From: Phycisphaerales bacterium UBA1845
GTDB taxonomy: Bacteria > Planctomycetota > Phycisphaerae > UBA1845
Direction: 5' to 3'
DNA length: 64,000 nt
NCBI GenBank assembly: GCA_002338715.1
Contig: DDIR01000102.1
Span: forward strand, 27,208-91,207
Shown here: positions 1 through 9,108 of the stretch, piece by piece
Layout: each line of letters opens with the position of its first letter
Numbering within the stretch: the stretch's first letter is position 1
The notes under the pieces: model-generated
What the model was told of the DNA's origin: nothing
Databases searched by the model: none
What the model saw: the letters and a program-made list of their open reading frames with translations, nothing else
Position numbers and translations under genes: made by a program

Positions 1-1647
1 TTCCTCACGTGTCACTTTGTCGACGACATGGTGATGCCCGGAACGTTGATGTACGACTGTTGCGTGCAGACCCTGCGGATCTTTTTGATGCGGATCGGGT
101 GGGTGGCTGAGCATGACACGGTTTGTTACGAACCGGTGCTGGGCGTGTCGAGTGCGCTGCGTTGTCGCGGTCCGGTGACGCGCGCGACGAAGGTGGTGAC
201 CTACGAACTGCACGTTAAAGAAATGGGCTACGGTCCGGAGCCTTACGTGATTGCCGACGCGTTGATGTATGGCGATGGCGAAAAGATCGTCCGCTTTATC
301 GACATGTCGCTCAAGATGACAGGCACGACCAAAGCGCAGTTGGACGAACTGTGGAACGCTTCGGATGACCGCGTTGTGCAGGATGGTGCCGGTCCCGCGA
401 ATCAGATCACGACAGTTACGCCCATCGGTGAAATCGCCGCGTCGCCCAATCCCAAACCGGCAATTTACGATTACGATCGCATTCTCGCGTTTTCCGTTGG
501 CAATCCATCTGAAGCGTTTGGCGAACCTTATCGCGTATTCGATCAGGAGCGGCGCATCGCCCGGCTGCCCGGACCGCCGTTCCAGTTTCTCGATCGCGTG
601 ACCGAAGTTCATGCCGAACCGTGGGAATTGAATTCCAAAGGTTGGATCGAATGCCAATACGATGTGCCGCCCGATGCGTGGTACTTCGCGGCGAATCGCC
701 AACGCAGCATGCCATTTGCGGTATTGCTAGAAATCGCACTGCAACCGTGCGGTTGGTTGGCGGCATACAAAGGCTCGGCCCTTTCGAGTCAGCAGGATCT
801 CAAGTTTCGCAACCTCGACGGCGACGCGATCCTGTATCGCGAAGTCTTCCCCGATGCGGGCACGTTGACCGTGCGGGCGCGAATGACGCAGGTATCAAAA
901 GCCGGCGGTATGCTCATTCAAAAATTCGACATGCAGGTCTGGCAGGGCACGCAGATCATCTACGATGGCAACACCGCGTTCGGATTCTTCAGCAAGGAAG
1001 CGCTGGCCCGTCAGGTCGGCATCAACGATCCGGCGAGCAAATGCCACGTCCCCAGCGACGCCGAATGCGCCCGGGCGAAACCGATCAATTGGGAATTTTG
1101 CGCCCCCGATACACCGGCAGACGCCGAAGACATCGCACCCGGCGAGCTTCAACCCGGTGGGGCGATGCTTCCGAGTCGAGCGTTTCGGATGATCGATCGG
1201 GTGGAACTGTTTGTGCCCGATGGCGGTTCGAATGGGCTCGGATTCATCCGCGGAACGAAGGACGTCGAGTCGGCAGAGTGGTTCTTCGCCGCCCACTTCT
1301 ACCAGGATCCGGTGTGTCCCGGATCGCTGGGACTTGAATCGATGCTCCAATTGTTGAAAATCGTCGCGATCGAGCGATTCGGGTCGGAGTTCGTATCCAA
1401 GTGTCATTTCACGCCGAATGTAGTTGGCGCACGGCACACGTGGTCGTATCGTGGTCAGATTATCCCGGATAATCATCGGGTCGAGGTGTGTGCGAATATC
1501 ACTTCGATTGAATCTGGAGATGTTACGCACGACGGATCTGACCCATTGTGTACCATCAGGGCCAACGGTTGGCTGAGTGTTGATGGAATCACTATTTACG
1601 AAATGGGCGAATTTGGCGTAACATTGGTGCCGAATGGGCAGAAGTAA
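1..1647 (+). CDS. C-terminal part of a FabA-like multi-dehydratase lipid/polyketide synthase (5' truncated by window)
   Basis: The reading frame is open from base 1, so the gene starts before the window; an ATG at 28 is internal. It shows several hot-dog dehydratase units. The first has the FabA-type active-site motif HF-x3-MVMPGTLM at the very start, the last has HFYQDPVCPGSLG near base 1291, and between them lies a unit with MPFAVLLEIALQPCGWL, a sequence I associate with the dehydratase region of PfaC/HglE-type synthases. These enzymes dehydrate 3-hydroxyacyl chains on a megasynthase making polyunsaturated fatty acids, heterocyst-type glycolipid chains or related secondary lipids. A KAS III-like gene follows 25 bases downstream and is probably co-transcribed. 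The lipid product cannot be told from this fragment; the ketosynthase and acyl-carrier regions should lie upstream. Confidence 0.85.
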   Translation, partial: FLTCHFVDDMVMPGTLMYDCCVQTLRIFLMRIGWVAEHDTVCYEPVLGVSSALRCRGPVTRATKVVTYELHVKEMGYGPEPYVIADALMYGDGEKIVRFIDMSLKMTGTTKAQLDELWNASDDRVVQDGAGPANQITTVTPIGEIAASPNPKPAIYDYDRILAFSVGNPSEAFGEPYRVFDQERRIARLPGPPFQFLDRVTEVHAEPWELNSKGWIECQYDVPPDAWYFAANRQRSMPFAVLLEIALQPCGWLAAYKGSALSSQQDLKFRNLDGDAILYREVFPDAGTLTVRARMTQVSKAGGMLIQKFDMQVWQGTQIIYDGNTAFGFFSKEALARQVGINDPASKCHVPSDAECARAKPINWEFCAPDTPADAEDIAPGELQPGGAMLPSRAFRMIDRVELFVPDGGSNGLGFIRGTKDVESAEWFFAAHFYQDPVCPGSLGLESMLQLLKIVAIERFGSEFVSKCHFTPNVVGARHTWSYRGQIIPDNHRVEVCANITSIESGDVTHDGSDPLCTIRANGWLSVDGITIYEMGEFGVTLVPNGQK

Positions 1648-1672
1648 TTAGCACCGAGCACTCATTTTGTTC

Positions 1673-2713
1673 ATGCGATACAACAAGGTTAAGATAGCGT
1701 CAATCGGGTACGAACTCGCGCCCAACGTCGTTACGTCGGCGGAAATCGAAGAGCAATTGGCTCCGCTGTACGACACCTTCAACCTGCGCCGAGGACAGTT
1801 GGAACGCCTCACCGGTGTTACCGAGCGGCGCTTCTGGGAGGCGGGGCAGCCCATCTGGGTACCCGCTGCAAAAGCCGGTCAAAAAGCGCTCGATCTCGCG
1901 AACGTCTCGCCATCTGAAATCGGCATGCTCATTTTCTCCGGCGTCTGCCGAGACAATCTCGAGCCAGCCACCGCGTGTGCGGCTGCCCATAATCTTGGGG
2001 TTGGTCCAGCCGTCGAAGTGTTCGACGTATCCAGCGCATGCCTTGGCGTGCTGACCGGTATCGTTCGTGTGGCCAACGCCATCGAATTGGGACAAATCCG
2101 CGCCGGGTTGGTCGTCACCTGCGAATCAGCCCGCGAAATTGTCGAGCAGACAATCGATCGGTTGTTGGCCGACCCTGATCCCGCCAAGTTCAAAAAATCA
2201 CTTGCAACCATGACCGGTGGATCGGGTGCTGTCGGCGTGCTCTTGACGGAAGCGTCGATGATCGAGAATGGGCATCGCCTCCTTGGGGGCGTGGCTCGAA
2301 CGGCGCCGCAGTTTCACGGTTTGTGTCGATGGGGGCCCGCGACCGGTGTCTCGCCCACATCACCGATGGAAATGGAAACCGATGCAGCCGCAGTGCTTGA
2401 ACACGGTGTCGTGCTGGGGGCAGAAACCTGGCGGGAATTCAAATCGTTTCTTGGTTGGGGTGAGAACGAACCCGATCGCATCGTTTGCCATCAGGTCGGG
2501 TCCTGGCACCGAAACGCCATTCTCAAGGCGTTTGAGTTTCCATCGGATGGCGACTACGTGACGTTCTCGCATTTGGGCAACATCGGCACGGCGTCATTGC
2601 CCATGACGGCTGCCATGGCCTCCGAGCGAGGGTTCCTCATGCCTGGGCACAAAGTCGGCTTCTGTGGAATCGGCAGCGGACTAAACTGCCTGTTTCTCGG
2701 TTTGGAGTGGTGA
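1673..2713 (+). CDS. 3-oxoacyl-ACP synthase III-like (KAS III/OleA-type thiolase-fold enzyme)
   Basis: A 346-residue thiolase-fold condensing enzyme. The KAS III catalytic triad is visible: Cys123 in DVSSACLGV, His273 in VCHQVG and Asn303 in HLGNIGTASLP. Family members carry out decarboxylative Claisen condensation of acyl-thioesters, either starting fatty or polyketide chains (FabH) or joining two acyl chains (OleA). The insertion-rich middle (residues about 155-180) and the partner gene suggest a dedicated role with the upstream multi-dehydratase synthase rather than housekeeping FabH. An in-frame TTG at 1667 is an alternative start two codons upstream; ATG at 1673 is preferred although no strong ribosome binding site is seen. 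Function within a secondary-lipid pathway is inference. Confidence 0.88.
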   Translation: MRYNKVKIASIGYELAPNVVTSAEIEEQLAPLYDTFNLRRGQLERLTGVTERRFWEAGQPIWVPAAKAGQKALDLANVSPSEIGMLIFSGVCRDNLEPATACAAAHNLGVGPAVEVFDVSSACLGVLTGIVRVANAIELGQIRAGLVVTCESAREIVEQTIDRLLADPDPAKFKKSLATMTGGSGAVGVLLTEASMIENGHRLLGGVARTAPQFHGLCRWGPATGVSPTSPMEMETDAAAVLEHGVVLGAETWREFKSFLGWGENEPDRIVCHQVGSWHRNAILKAFEFPSDGDYVTFSHLGNIGTASLPMTAAMASERGFLMPGHKVGFCGIGSGLNCLFLGLEW

Positions 2714-2737
2714 TGTTCGACGGGGAATGGTTGATGC

Positions 2738-3646
2738 CTAACTGCCGGAAGGCAATTTCAGCGTAAAGATCGTTCCCTTACCGACTTCACTGGCCACCTG
2801 AATCGTTCCCCGATGCTCTTCGACGATGTCGCGGCACAGCGACAGCCCCAGACCGATTCCGCTCTTGCCCGGCCGATCCTTCTTGGTGCTGTAGAATTCG
2901 CCGAAAATCGCATCCAGCGAATCACTGGGAATGCCCGAACCATTGTCGCGGAAACTGATTGAGACCGTCTCGTCGTCGATCCGTTCGGCTGCGACGGTGA
3001 TGCGTCCGTGCCGATGCTGAATCGCCTGTCTTGCGTTGGAAAGCAGATTGAAAAACACCTGTTGCATCTGTCGCGGGTCGGCGAGGAACGTCAGCGATTT
3101 GTCGATCTCGGTGATAAACTCGATGTTGTCCTTGGATAGATCGCGAATCAGGCATTCACGGGCGTCGTCGATCGCTTCCTTGATGTTGACGCGCTGAACC
3201 GCACTGACCTCATTGGCAGCCAACCCCAAAATCCGATCCGACATCGCCGTCATAATACCGGTTTGCTTCAACGTGATCCGCAAGGCCTTGGCCATCAACT
3301 CCGGATCTTTTGAGTCGATCGCGAACTGAGCATATCCGACCACCGGTGACATGAGGTTGTTGAACTCGTGGGCGAGCATGGTGGCGGCTGTCCCCAACGA
3401 TGCAAGCCGCTGAGCCTGGCGCGTCTGATCCTTGAGCCGTTCAAACTGCGCTTCAAGATAGTCAAACTGTTCCTGAAGACGAAGTTCGGTGTCGTTAAGA
3501 TGCGAAGGTTCTGAAGGCTGCGAAGATCGAGGCGCATGCGAATGATCGGCGCTTTGGGGCGACGAAGACGCCGCTTCATGATCCCGACTTGCTTGCGTGT
3601 TTAACGTCCTGGATCGTGGGTTTCTTGGTACTCTGGTTTTTTGCAT
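2738..3646 (-). CDS. Soluble sensor histidine kinase
   Basis: A 302-residue two-component kinase with no membrane segment. A Ser/His-rich disordered N-terminus (1-50) leads into a coiled coil (about 52-80) and a HisKA H-box with the phospho-acceptor His93 in LAHEFNNLMSP. The HATPase_c domain follows with an N-box (NLLSNARQAI), a G1 box (DNGSGIP) and a G2 box (GIGLGLSLCR). The LAHEFNN form of the H-box is typical of NtrB-like/PAS-less kinases. No response regulator gene lies next to it, so its partner is elsewhere. It is convergent with the ketosynthase gene, 24 bases away. The input signal is unknown; with no sensory domain it may respond to a protein partner through the coiled coil. Confidence 0.9.
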   Translation of the reverse strand: MQKTRVPRNPRSRTLNTQASRDHEAASSSPQSADHSHAPRSSQPSEPSHLNDTELRLQEQFDYLEAQFERLKDQTRQAQRLASLGTAATMLAHEFNNLMSPVVGYAQFAIDSKDPELMAKALRITLKQTGIMTAMSDRILGLAANEVSAVQRVNIKEAIDDARECLIRDLSKDNIEFITEIDKSLTFLADPRQMQQVFFNLLSNARQAIQHRHGRITVAAERIDDETVSISFRDNGSGIPSDSLDAIFGEFYSTKKDRPGKSGIGLGLSLCRDIVEEHRGTIQVASEVGKGTIFTLKLPSGS

Positions 3647-3912
3647 CGGATGCTCGTGGTCTTGGGGTCCAACCTGTTATCGGCTGGTATTCGAACGAGA
3701 CTTGAAGGGATGATTTGAAGCGTGACATCATCGGAGTCCGTTGCAAAAGATGGGGAAATTACGACCGCATCGATTGTATCATTGGCATAGATGTCCCATT
3801 TATTCCATGCGCCCCAAACCAATGTTTGGGTGTAAGAATGCCCGTCTATTTCAAGTGAATTGTGGATATGGGAAAGCTGCGGTCTGTTGAGAAACAGGTG
3901 GGGCTGATTGCG

Positions 3913-5040
3913 TTACAACGCCTGATCAATCCAGCCGCCACCGATCACTTCATCGCCGTGGTACAGCACGAGCGCCTGGCCCGGCGTGATCGCGGATTGT
4001 GGTTCGTCAAACACCACTTGCAGGGTGCCATCATGTGACGCGGTGACCGTACAAGGAGCCGCATGGTGTTGATAGCGAATTTGTGCTTCGCAGCGAAGCG
4101 GTTCGGTGGGCGGGGTGGAGACGAAATTCGCACCGCTGGCGACCAGATTCTGATGCATCAATTCTTCCCGCTCGCCCAGGACGACGGTGTTGTTCAAGAC
4201 ATCAAGTCGCGTCACGTAGACAGGTTTGCCAGCGGCTACGCCAAGTCCGCGTCGCTGCCCAATCGTAAAGTTCGCCACCCCGTCGTGATCGCCCAGAACG
4301 TTGCCATCTGCGTCTTCGATATGACCCGGTTTGAACGCATCGGGCCGGCGCTCGCGCACGACCCGCGCATAGTCGCGATCGGGCACGAAGCAGATTTCAA
4401 CCGAGTCGGGTTTGTTGTGAACCGGCAAGCCAAAGCGCTCTGCTGCCCGGCGCACTTCATCTTTTTGAAGGTGACCGATGGGAAACATCGCACGATCCAA
4501 AACATCCGACCGAACGCCGAACAGGAAATACGACTGGTCTTTGCGATGATCGACGCCGCGGCGTAATCGCGTTTGGCCGTCGTTGCGCTCGATGCGGGCG
4601 TAATGACCGGTCGCGATGTAGTGGCAGCCGAGCATGTCGGCGTATTCGACGAGCTTGCCGAACTTCAGCCAGGTGTTGCACTGGACGCATGGGTTGGGGG
4701 TTCGCCCGGAGGCGTACTCATCGGCGAAGTAGTCGATCAGCCGATCGAAATCGGGTTTGAAGTTGAGCACGTAGAACGGAATGTCGAGCATGCCGGCGAC
4801 GAAGCGCGCGTCGGCTGCGTCTGATGCGCTGCAACATCCCTGATGCGTGCGTTTTGGTTCCTGGCTGTCGGTGGAGCAGGCCGCATCTTCGGGCATTTCC
4901 ACACCGACGCGCATAAACAGACCCATCACCTCGTAGCCTTGCTCGCGCAGGAGGCAGGCCGTGACGCTCGAATCGACCCCGCCGCTCATCGCGACGAGGA
5001 CCTTCGGTTTGTCAGTTGATTTGTCCGATGGGCTGACCAT
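3913..5040 (-). CDS. mnmA: tRNA-specific 2-thiouridylase MnmA
   Basis: A 375-residue protein with the PP-loop ATP pyrophosphatase motif SGGVDSS near the N-terminus, the PNPCVQCN cysteine motif, and a second reactive cysteine in EICFVPD. MnmA activates U34 of tRNA Lys/Glu/Gln with ATP and transfers sulfur to make 2-thiouridine. The start at 5040 (MVSPSDKS) is chosen because the frame stays open another 62 codons upstream, but that extension is translated from a palindromic repeat pair (5101-5185) and has no family counterpart. Length then matches the usual 360-380 residues. It is preceded on the same strand by a secreted protein of unknown function, with the repeat in between. Confidence 0.96.
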   Translation of the reverse strand: MVSPSDKSTDKPKVLVAMSGGVDSSVTACLLREQGYEVMGLFMRVGVEMPEDAACSTDSQEPKRTHQGCCSASDAADARFVAGMLDIPFYVLNFKPDFDRLIDYFADEYASGRTPNPCVQCNTWLKFGKLVEYADMLGCHYIATGHYARIERNDGQTRLRRGVDHRKDQSYFLFGVRSDVLDRAMFPIGHLQKDEVRRAAERFGLPVHNKPDSVEICFVPDRDYARVVRERRPDAFKPGHIEDADGNVLGDHDGVANFTIGQRRGLGVAAGKPVYVTRLDVLNNTVVLGEREELMHQNLVASGANFVSTPPTEPLRCEAQIRYQHHAAPCTVTASHDGTLQVVFDEPQSAITPGQALVLYHGDEVIGGGWIDQAL

Positions 5041-5100
5041 GCGGTGATTGTAGTCGATGGGGGATGATCTTCCAGATTGAGGGCAATGAGAATGCTGCCA

Positions 5101-5185
5101 CGTCGTTACTCCCGCGCACGCGGGAGTCCAGGGCGGGGGAGGTGTCACCTTTGGCTTCTGGATTCCCGCTTGCGCGGGAATGACG
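5101..5185. repeat. Pair of inverted palindromic repeats (REP-like)
   Basis: Two palindromic units face each other 26 bases apart. The left unit (5101-5131) contains CTCCCGCGCACGCGGGAG and the right unit (5158-5185) ATTCCCGCTTGCGCGGGAAT. The outer ends CGTC(A/G)TT and the inner ends TCCAG are conserved between the units. A third, single copy lies at 11244-11271. Such GTCATTCCCGCG...CGGGAATCCA elements are dispersed in many bacterial genomes and are often mis-translated as VIPAQAGIQ-like peptides, as happens in front of mnmA here. Confidence 0.85.
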
Positions 5186-5244
5186 AATATTGTGGAATGG
5201 CGATAATGCGAGAGGTAGCCGACCAATTCGCACCCGCGATAGAC

Positions 5245-6360
5245 CTACTCCTTGGTCTCCTCCGGCTCGGTCGGCGTACCGTAACCCCGCTTCCCCGACG
5301 TCACCCGCGATCGCTGGTTCATCGTGGGCAGGCGTTCGATGCGGGCCGATAACTCGCGAAACATCGAATCGAGCGGACCATAGAGTTCCACCATTTCCTT
5401 CTCGATCTTGTCGGGATCAACGCCTTCGGGATTGGCGATCTTGGCTTCGAGTTTGGCGATCAGGTCGCGCCGCTTATAGACGTGATCGAATGCCCGGTTG
5501 AGCATTTCACGCAGCATCGACATCGCGGTGTTGCGTTGGCTTTGATCGAGTTCAAAGTGATCGCAGTAATCGCGAACGTATTGTTCCCAAGCCGCGAATT
5601 CATTCTTGACCCGCTCCGGAAACTGTTCGATCGCCGCACGTTTGAAATCGTCACTCTTCTCGTCGTTGGTCTTGATGTGTGAAAACCACTTGCCGGTGGG
5701 GTCGAGGCCTTCGGGCATGGTTTGGCCTTCAGGGTTCCACCATTCTTTCTCTTCGAAGTTGCCCACGCTCCAACGGCGCAATCGACTTTGGAATCGTTCG
5801 AGCGACTTGCGCCGTTCGAGGCGCTGTTCATCGAAGACGGCTTGCTGTTCTGGATCGAGCGCTGATCGAAATTCAAATTCGCCTTCCAGCAGATTGCCCA
5901 GCACCAGGCGATAGACCGGTGTCGCCCGTGCCGCCCAATCAGAGACCTTTTCCGGAGTTGGCGGCTTGTCGGCGAGGTTGGCTTTGGCGTACTCGTTCAT
6001 CAGCGGTTGAATATCCGCCCGGTTGTCGTGCATGAACTTCGTCCAGCGCTGCGTCATGCTGCGTTGGATTTCCTCTGCCTGTTCGGGGCGAAGGTTGTAG
6101 GTGTCGGTGGCTTCTTCGATTGATCGCTTGACGAAGAGTTCGATCATGTGATCGGTCGGCCAAAATCCATCGAGCAGTTTTGGATCGGCATTGGGGTCGG
6201 GCTGCATCGGCGGCAGAACCGGAGGCGGCGACCGTCGTTCGGGTGGTGGTGTTGTCGGGTAAGTCGGCGCAATCGGTTTGGGATCGGATTGAGCGCGCAC
6301 GTCAGCCGCACAAACAAAGGCGCTCGCACACGCCAGCAAGATGATCATTCGCTTGCTCAT
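5245..6360 (-). CDS. Secreted helical protein of unknown function
   Basis: A 371-residue protein starting at MSKRMIILL with a clear signal peptide (hydrophobic run ending near AADVRAQ). A proline-rich linker (PPPERRSPPPVLPPM) is followed by a charged, mostly helical body with two stretches resembling the LTxxQ-type segments of periplasmic Spy/CpxP-like proteins (LDPEQQAVFDEQR, LDQSQRNTAMSM). I do not recognise a named family. The C-terminus is Arg/Lys/Glu-rich. A start five codons further upstream (6375) is possible but less likely because the hydrophobic run then begins late. Likely periplasmic or membrane-associated; role unknown. The next gene on this strand is mnmA beyond the repeat pair. 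Confidence 0.78.
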   Translation of the reverse strand: MSKRMIILLACASAFVCAADVRAQSDPKPIAPTYPTTPPPERRSPPPVLPPMQPDPNADPKLLDGFWPTDHMIELFVKRSIEEATDTYNLRPEQAEEIQRSMTQRWTKFMHDNRADIQPLMNEYAKANLADKPPTPEKVSDWAARATPVYRLVLGNLLEGEFEFRSALDPEQQAVFDEQRLERRKSLERFQSRLRRWSVGNFEEKEWWNPEGQTMPEGLDPTGKWFSHIKTNDEKSDDFKRAAIEQFPERVKNEFAAWEQYVRDYCDHFELDQSQRNTAMSMLREMLNRAFDHVYKRRDLIAKLEAKIANPEGVDPDKIEKEMVELYGPLDSMFRELSARIERLPTMNQRSRVTSGKRGYGTPTEPEETKE

Positions 6361-6426
6361 GATTCTATTGTACACCTTCGAGAAAGCTTTGGGTGCAAGG
6401 GCGTCGTATGCCCGGTATTTCGGCGA

Positions 6427-7380
6427 TCATTGACCGTCACTCGAACTGATCGACGCCAAATCGCGAAGGATTGTGCGGTCCAGTCCGAGGCGGATTTCCA
6501 AATGGCTCTTTATGGCATGGGCGTCAGGGCGATTCTGTAGCGCCACGCACGCTTCCACGTCTTTTTCCAGCGACGAGGCCAACGTCTTGACCGCGACGCA
6601 TGTGGTTGCGTCCCAATCCGAAACGTGTTGCTCCAAGTAGGCTGCGGTCTGAGCGCGCCGGTGTTCCATTTGATTGATTACTTCGATCAATCCGTCGGAC
6701 GAGAGTTGATCACCTCGCGCCGCATGCAATTCGATGAGTCGCAATAGAACGGTCTCACCGGTAAGTAATCCGGGATACACCACTGTACCGCGCGCATTCA
6801 AGTTGAGTGCCGTTTCCGCGCCGCGCGCCAACACTGCTTCCGCGGTGGGTTCGACCGGAGCGATCTCCTCAACGACATAGCACTGAAGGGCTGGGTAACT
6901 TAATTGCGTCGGTTCAAAGCGATCGGGGACAGCCCCCCAAATTGCATCACCGTCTTGCTCGCAGCGCTCAACGATTCCCCACGTCGTTGAAGATGTTGAT
7001 GACCACCCGTGCAGCGTCAACACCTGCTGTCCGTTTTCGATTGCCCGTTGGATGAGGGGTACGTAACTGTCGGCGAAGTGCCCGGCGAATTCGGCGGATT
7101 CGGATAAGCCAAAGCGCGCCCGGGGCGGATGCATCGCTCGAAGTCGGATGCCGAACAGTCCGGCTGCTTCTGGCAGGGCGAAATCATGGCACTCGGCCAA
7201 TTCCGGAATTTCCTCTCCGGGTACCTCGCGGAAGAAAAACGCCAGGCCAGCCCCCAACGCGGTCAATATCGCGTTCGGGTCAGCGCTACCGCCAGCCCCG
7301 TTGATCAGGTGGGCCAAACATTCTGCGAGATTGATGGCGGAATCCGGCGCCGGTTTACGCGTCATGGATGAAGCACTCAT
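6427..7380 (-). CDS. Protein of unknown function (317 aa)
   Basis: The frame extends to 7554, but the first 58 codons are Pro/Ser-rich and uncharacteristic, so the start is placed at 7380 (MSASSMTRK); 7365 (MTRK) is the next candidate. No signal peptide or membrane segment is seen. The N-terminal part (ECLAHLINGAGG then TALGAGLAFFF) is loosely reminiscent of the N-terminal domain of BtrH-like cysteine peptidase-fold proteins, but the match is too weak for a call. The remainder alternates beta-like and helical stretches and ends with a helical region rich in Glu and Leu. The gene is divergent from the TSP3/PD40 lipoprotein gene. Codon use looks like that of neighbouring genes. Confidence 0.7.
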   Translation of the reverse strand: MSASSMTRKPAPDSAINLAECLAHLINGAGGSADPNAILTALGAGLAFFFREVPGEEIPELAECHDFALPEAAGLFGIRLRAMHPPRARFGLSESAEFAGHFADSYVPLIQRAIENGQQVLTLHGWSSTSSTTWGIVERCEQDGDAIWGAVPDRFEPTQLSYPALQCYVVEEIAPVEPTAEAVLARGAETALNLNARGTVVYPGLLTGETVLLRLIELHAARGDQLSSDGLIEVINQMEHRRAQTAAYLEQHVSDWDATTCVAVKTLASSLEKDVEACVALQNRPDAHAIKSHLEIRLGLDRTILRDLASISSSDGQ

Positions 7381-7735
7381 GGCTGGATCATACACAGCGG
7401 GTGTGGGTTGTGAAAGGATCGAGACGCTGTAGGGGGATGTGAGATTTGTGGGGCTGGGTTGTGATTTTCCACAAAATGCCAGGTGCGTTGAGGGCTTGAT
7501 CGAGGGTGTGAAATTCTGCGGCCAGTGGGGCGAGATCCTCGATTGTGTGTCCAAGTGGGTAAACCTGGCGGAGCAGAATCACAGTTTATCCACAACCGGG
7601 ATTCAGGTTCCAGAAACGTTCGAAACGTCGAAAGCTTCTGGAGCAAGTTATAGACGAGCCGTCGGGGCTTTGGGGGTGTACCGCAGGGGCGGTGCCTAAA
7701 CAGTGGGTTGAAGTACAGAGAAAACGAGGGATTCC
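7381..7735. other. Divergent intergenic region with DnaA-box-like sequences
   Basis: A 355-base stretch between divergent genes, so it should hold two promoters. It contains one perfect TTATCCACA nonamer (7586-7594) and one relaxed match TTTTCCACA (7465-7473). A GAGGG ribosome binding site at 7726-7730 serves the lipoprotein gene at 7736. I see no convincing RNA gene or extra coding sequence. No dnaA, dnaN or other replication gene is near, so an origin is not claimed. Confidence 0.55.
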
Positions 7736-9058
7736 ATGTTTCGTATGAAAGTTGTTTTGCTGTTGATGATGGGGATGTCGTTGTGTGCGGCTGCACCGAT
7801 GTTGATTGGTTGTGGAACGCCGGCAGCGCAGGACGGTGCGGGCGACGAACCCGGTGATGGGATGGGCGGCAGTGATGAACCCGTGTCGACCAACGGTGTC
7901 GAAGAGCCCAAGCCCGATGCGGATGACGACGGGGTGGCTGACGAGGAGGACAACTGTCCGGATTCAGCAAACGCAGACCAAGCCGACGACGACGGTGATG
8001 GTTTTGGCGATGCGTGCGACAACTGTCCCATGTTGGCAAACGAAGATCAAAGCGACGTTGACGACGACGGATTCGGTGATGTCTGCGACAACTGTACGAA
8101 TGACGCCAATGCCGACCAAGCCGACGTGGATGGCGACACCATCGGAGATGTCTGCGACAACTGTCCGGACGTTGTGAACCCGAACCAATTGGATACGGAC
8201 GATGACGGTGAAGGCGATGCATGCGAGCCGTTTGAAATTGCGTTCTATTCAGAGCGGGACGGCAATAGCGAAATCTACGTGATGACAATCGATGGCCTGC
8301 GGCAGACTCGGTTGACGTTTGACCCAGCCGACGACGAGTACCCGGCGTGGAGTCCGGATGGCGAGCGCATCGCATTTCATTCGAAACGCGACGGCAACTT
8401 TGAAATCACGCTGATGAACGCGGATGGAAGCAACGTGCAGAATCTCACGACTGATCCGATGACTGACGTGTACCCGTCGTTCAGCGGCAAGAACAATGAG
8501 ATCACTTTTCATCGGGCAGGCGGTGGCGTGACGGATGTCATGATCATGGACGACAATGGTGCGAATCAGACCAATTTGACTGGGGGTGGCGCTTTCCATG
8601 CGTTCCCGGCGTTCAGTCCGTCTGGCTGCCAGATTGCGTACTATCGTAATGGTGAGATCTGGATCATGGACCGCGATGGTGACAACAAAGAGCAATTGAC
8701 GTTTGAGGGCGGAACCGCGGGTAGTCCGAGTTTTGATCCGACGGGTGATCGGATCGTGTTTGTCTCGCAGCGCGATGGGAACTATGAGATTTACGTGATG
8801 AACAGCGACGGTTCGGACCAAACCCGGTTGACCGACGACCCGGGCAGCGACCTGCATCCTGCATTCACGTCCGATGGATCCAGAATTGTGTTCTCATCCA
8901 ACCGAGACGGCAACGATGAGATTTACGTCATGGATGTTGACGGAAGCAATCCGACACGGCTGACCTTTGATCCGGCTGACGACCGGGCGCCGGCAACGAT
9001 CATCCATGGGTTGGGCGGACTCGCGAATTCGTGCCTGGGTCTTGAGGTCGTTCCCTAA
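7736..9058 (+). CDS. Lipoprotein with thrombospondin type 3 repeats and a PD40/TolB-like propeller
   Basis: A 440-residue exported protein. The signal peptide ends in a lipobox (LIGC at about residue 26). An acidic low-complexity linker precedes about four TSP3-type calcium-binding repeats (DxDxDGxxDxCDNCP pattern, residues about 60-165). Then come at least five PD40/TolB-like blades with the recurring pattern (I/R)xFxSxRDGNxEIYVMxxDGSxxxxLT (residues about 166-430), the last lacking a recognisable partner blade. Calcium-stiffened TSP3 stalks commonly hold a domain away from the membrane; here the load is a WD40-like beta-propeller, likely for binding protein or peptidoglycan. The start is supported by GAGGG six bases upstream. 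A strong terminator follows at 9109-9146. Confidence 0.9.
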   Translation: MFRMKVVLLLMMGMSLCAAAPMLIGCGTPAAQDGAGDEPGDGMGGSDEPVSTNGVEEPKPDADDDGVADEEDNCPDSANADQADDDGDGFGDACDNCPMLANEDQSDVDDDGFGDVCDNCTNDANADQADVDGDTIGDVCDNCPDVVNPNQLDTDDDGEGDACEPFEIAFYSERDGNSEIYVMTIDGLRQTRLTFDPADDEYPAWSPDGERIAFHSKRDGNFEITLMNADGSNVQNLTTDPMTDVYPSFSGKNNEITFHRAGGGVTDVMIMDDNGANQTNLTGGGAFHAFPAFSPSGCQIAYYRNGEIWIMDRDGDNKEQLTFEGGTAGSPSFDPTGDRIVFVSQRDGNYEIYVMNSDGSDQTRLTDDPGSDLHPAFTSDGSRIVFSSNRDGNDEIYVMDVDGSNPTRLTFDPADDRAPATIIHGLGGLANSCLGLEVVP

Positions 9059-9108
9059 ATCCGATCACCCAAAGGGTGTAACCAAGAATCTGTAGAATGG
9101 TAAATCGG

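Noticed and set aside
5041..5226. 62-codon N-terminal extension of mnmA
   Set aside because: It is translated from the palindromic repeat pair and gives the VIPAQAGIQ-type peptide known as a repeat artefact; the PP-loop would sit too far from the N-terminus.
7381..7735. Chromosome origin of replication
   Set aside because: Only two DnaA-box-like sites, no AT-rich unwinding region and no dnaA, dnaN, gyrB or rpmH nearby.
7377..8375. 332-codon minus-strand open frame
   Set aside because: Overlaps two supported genes and translates to an Arg/His/Pro-rich shadow of the Asp-rich TSP3 region.
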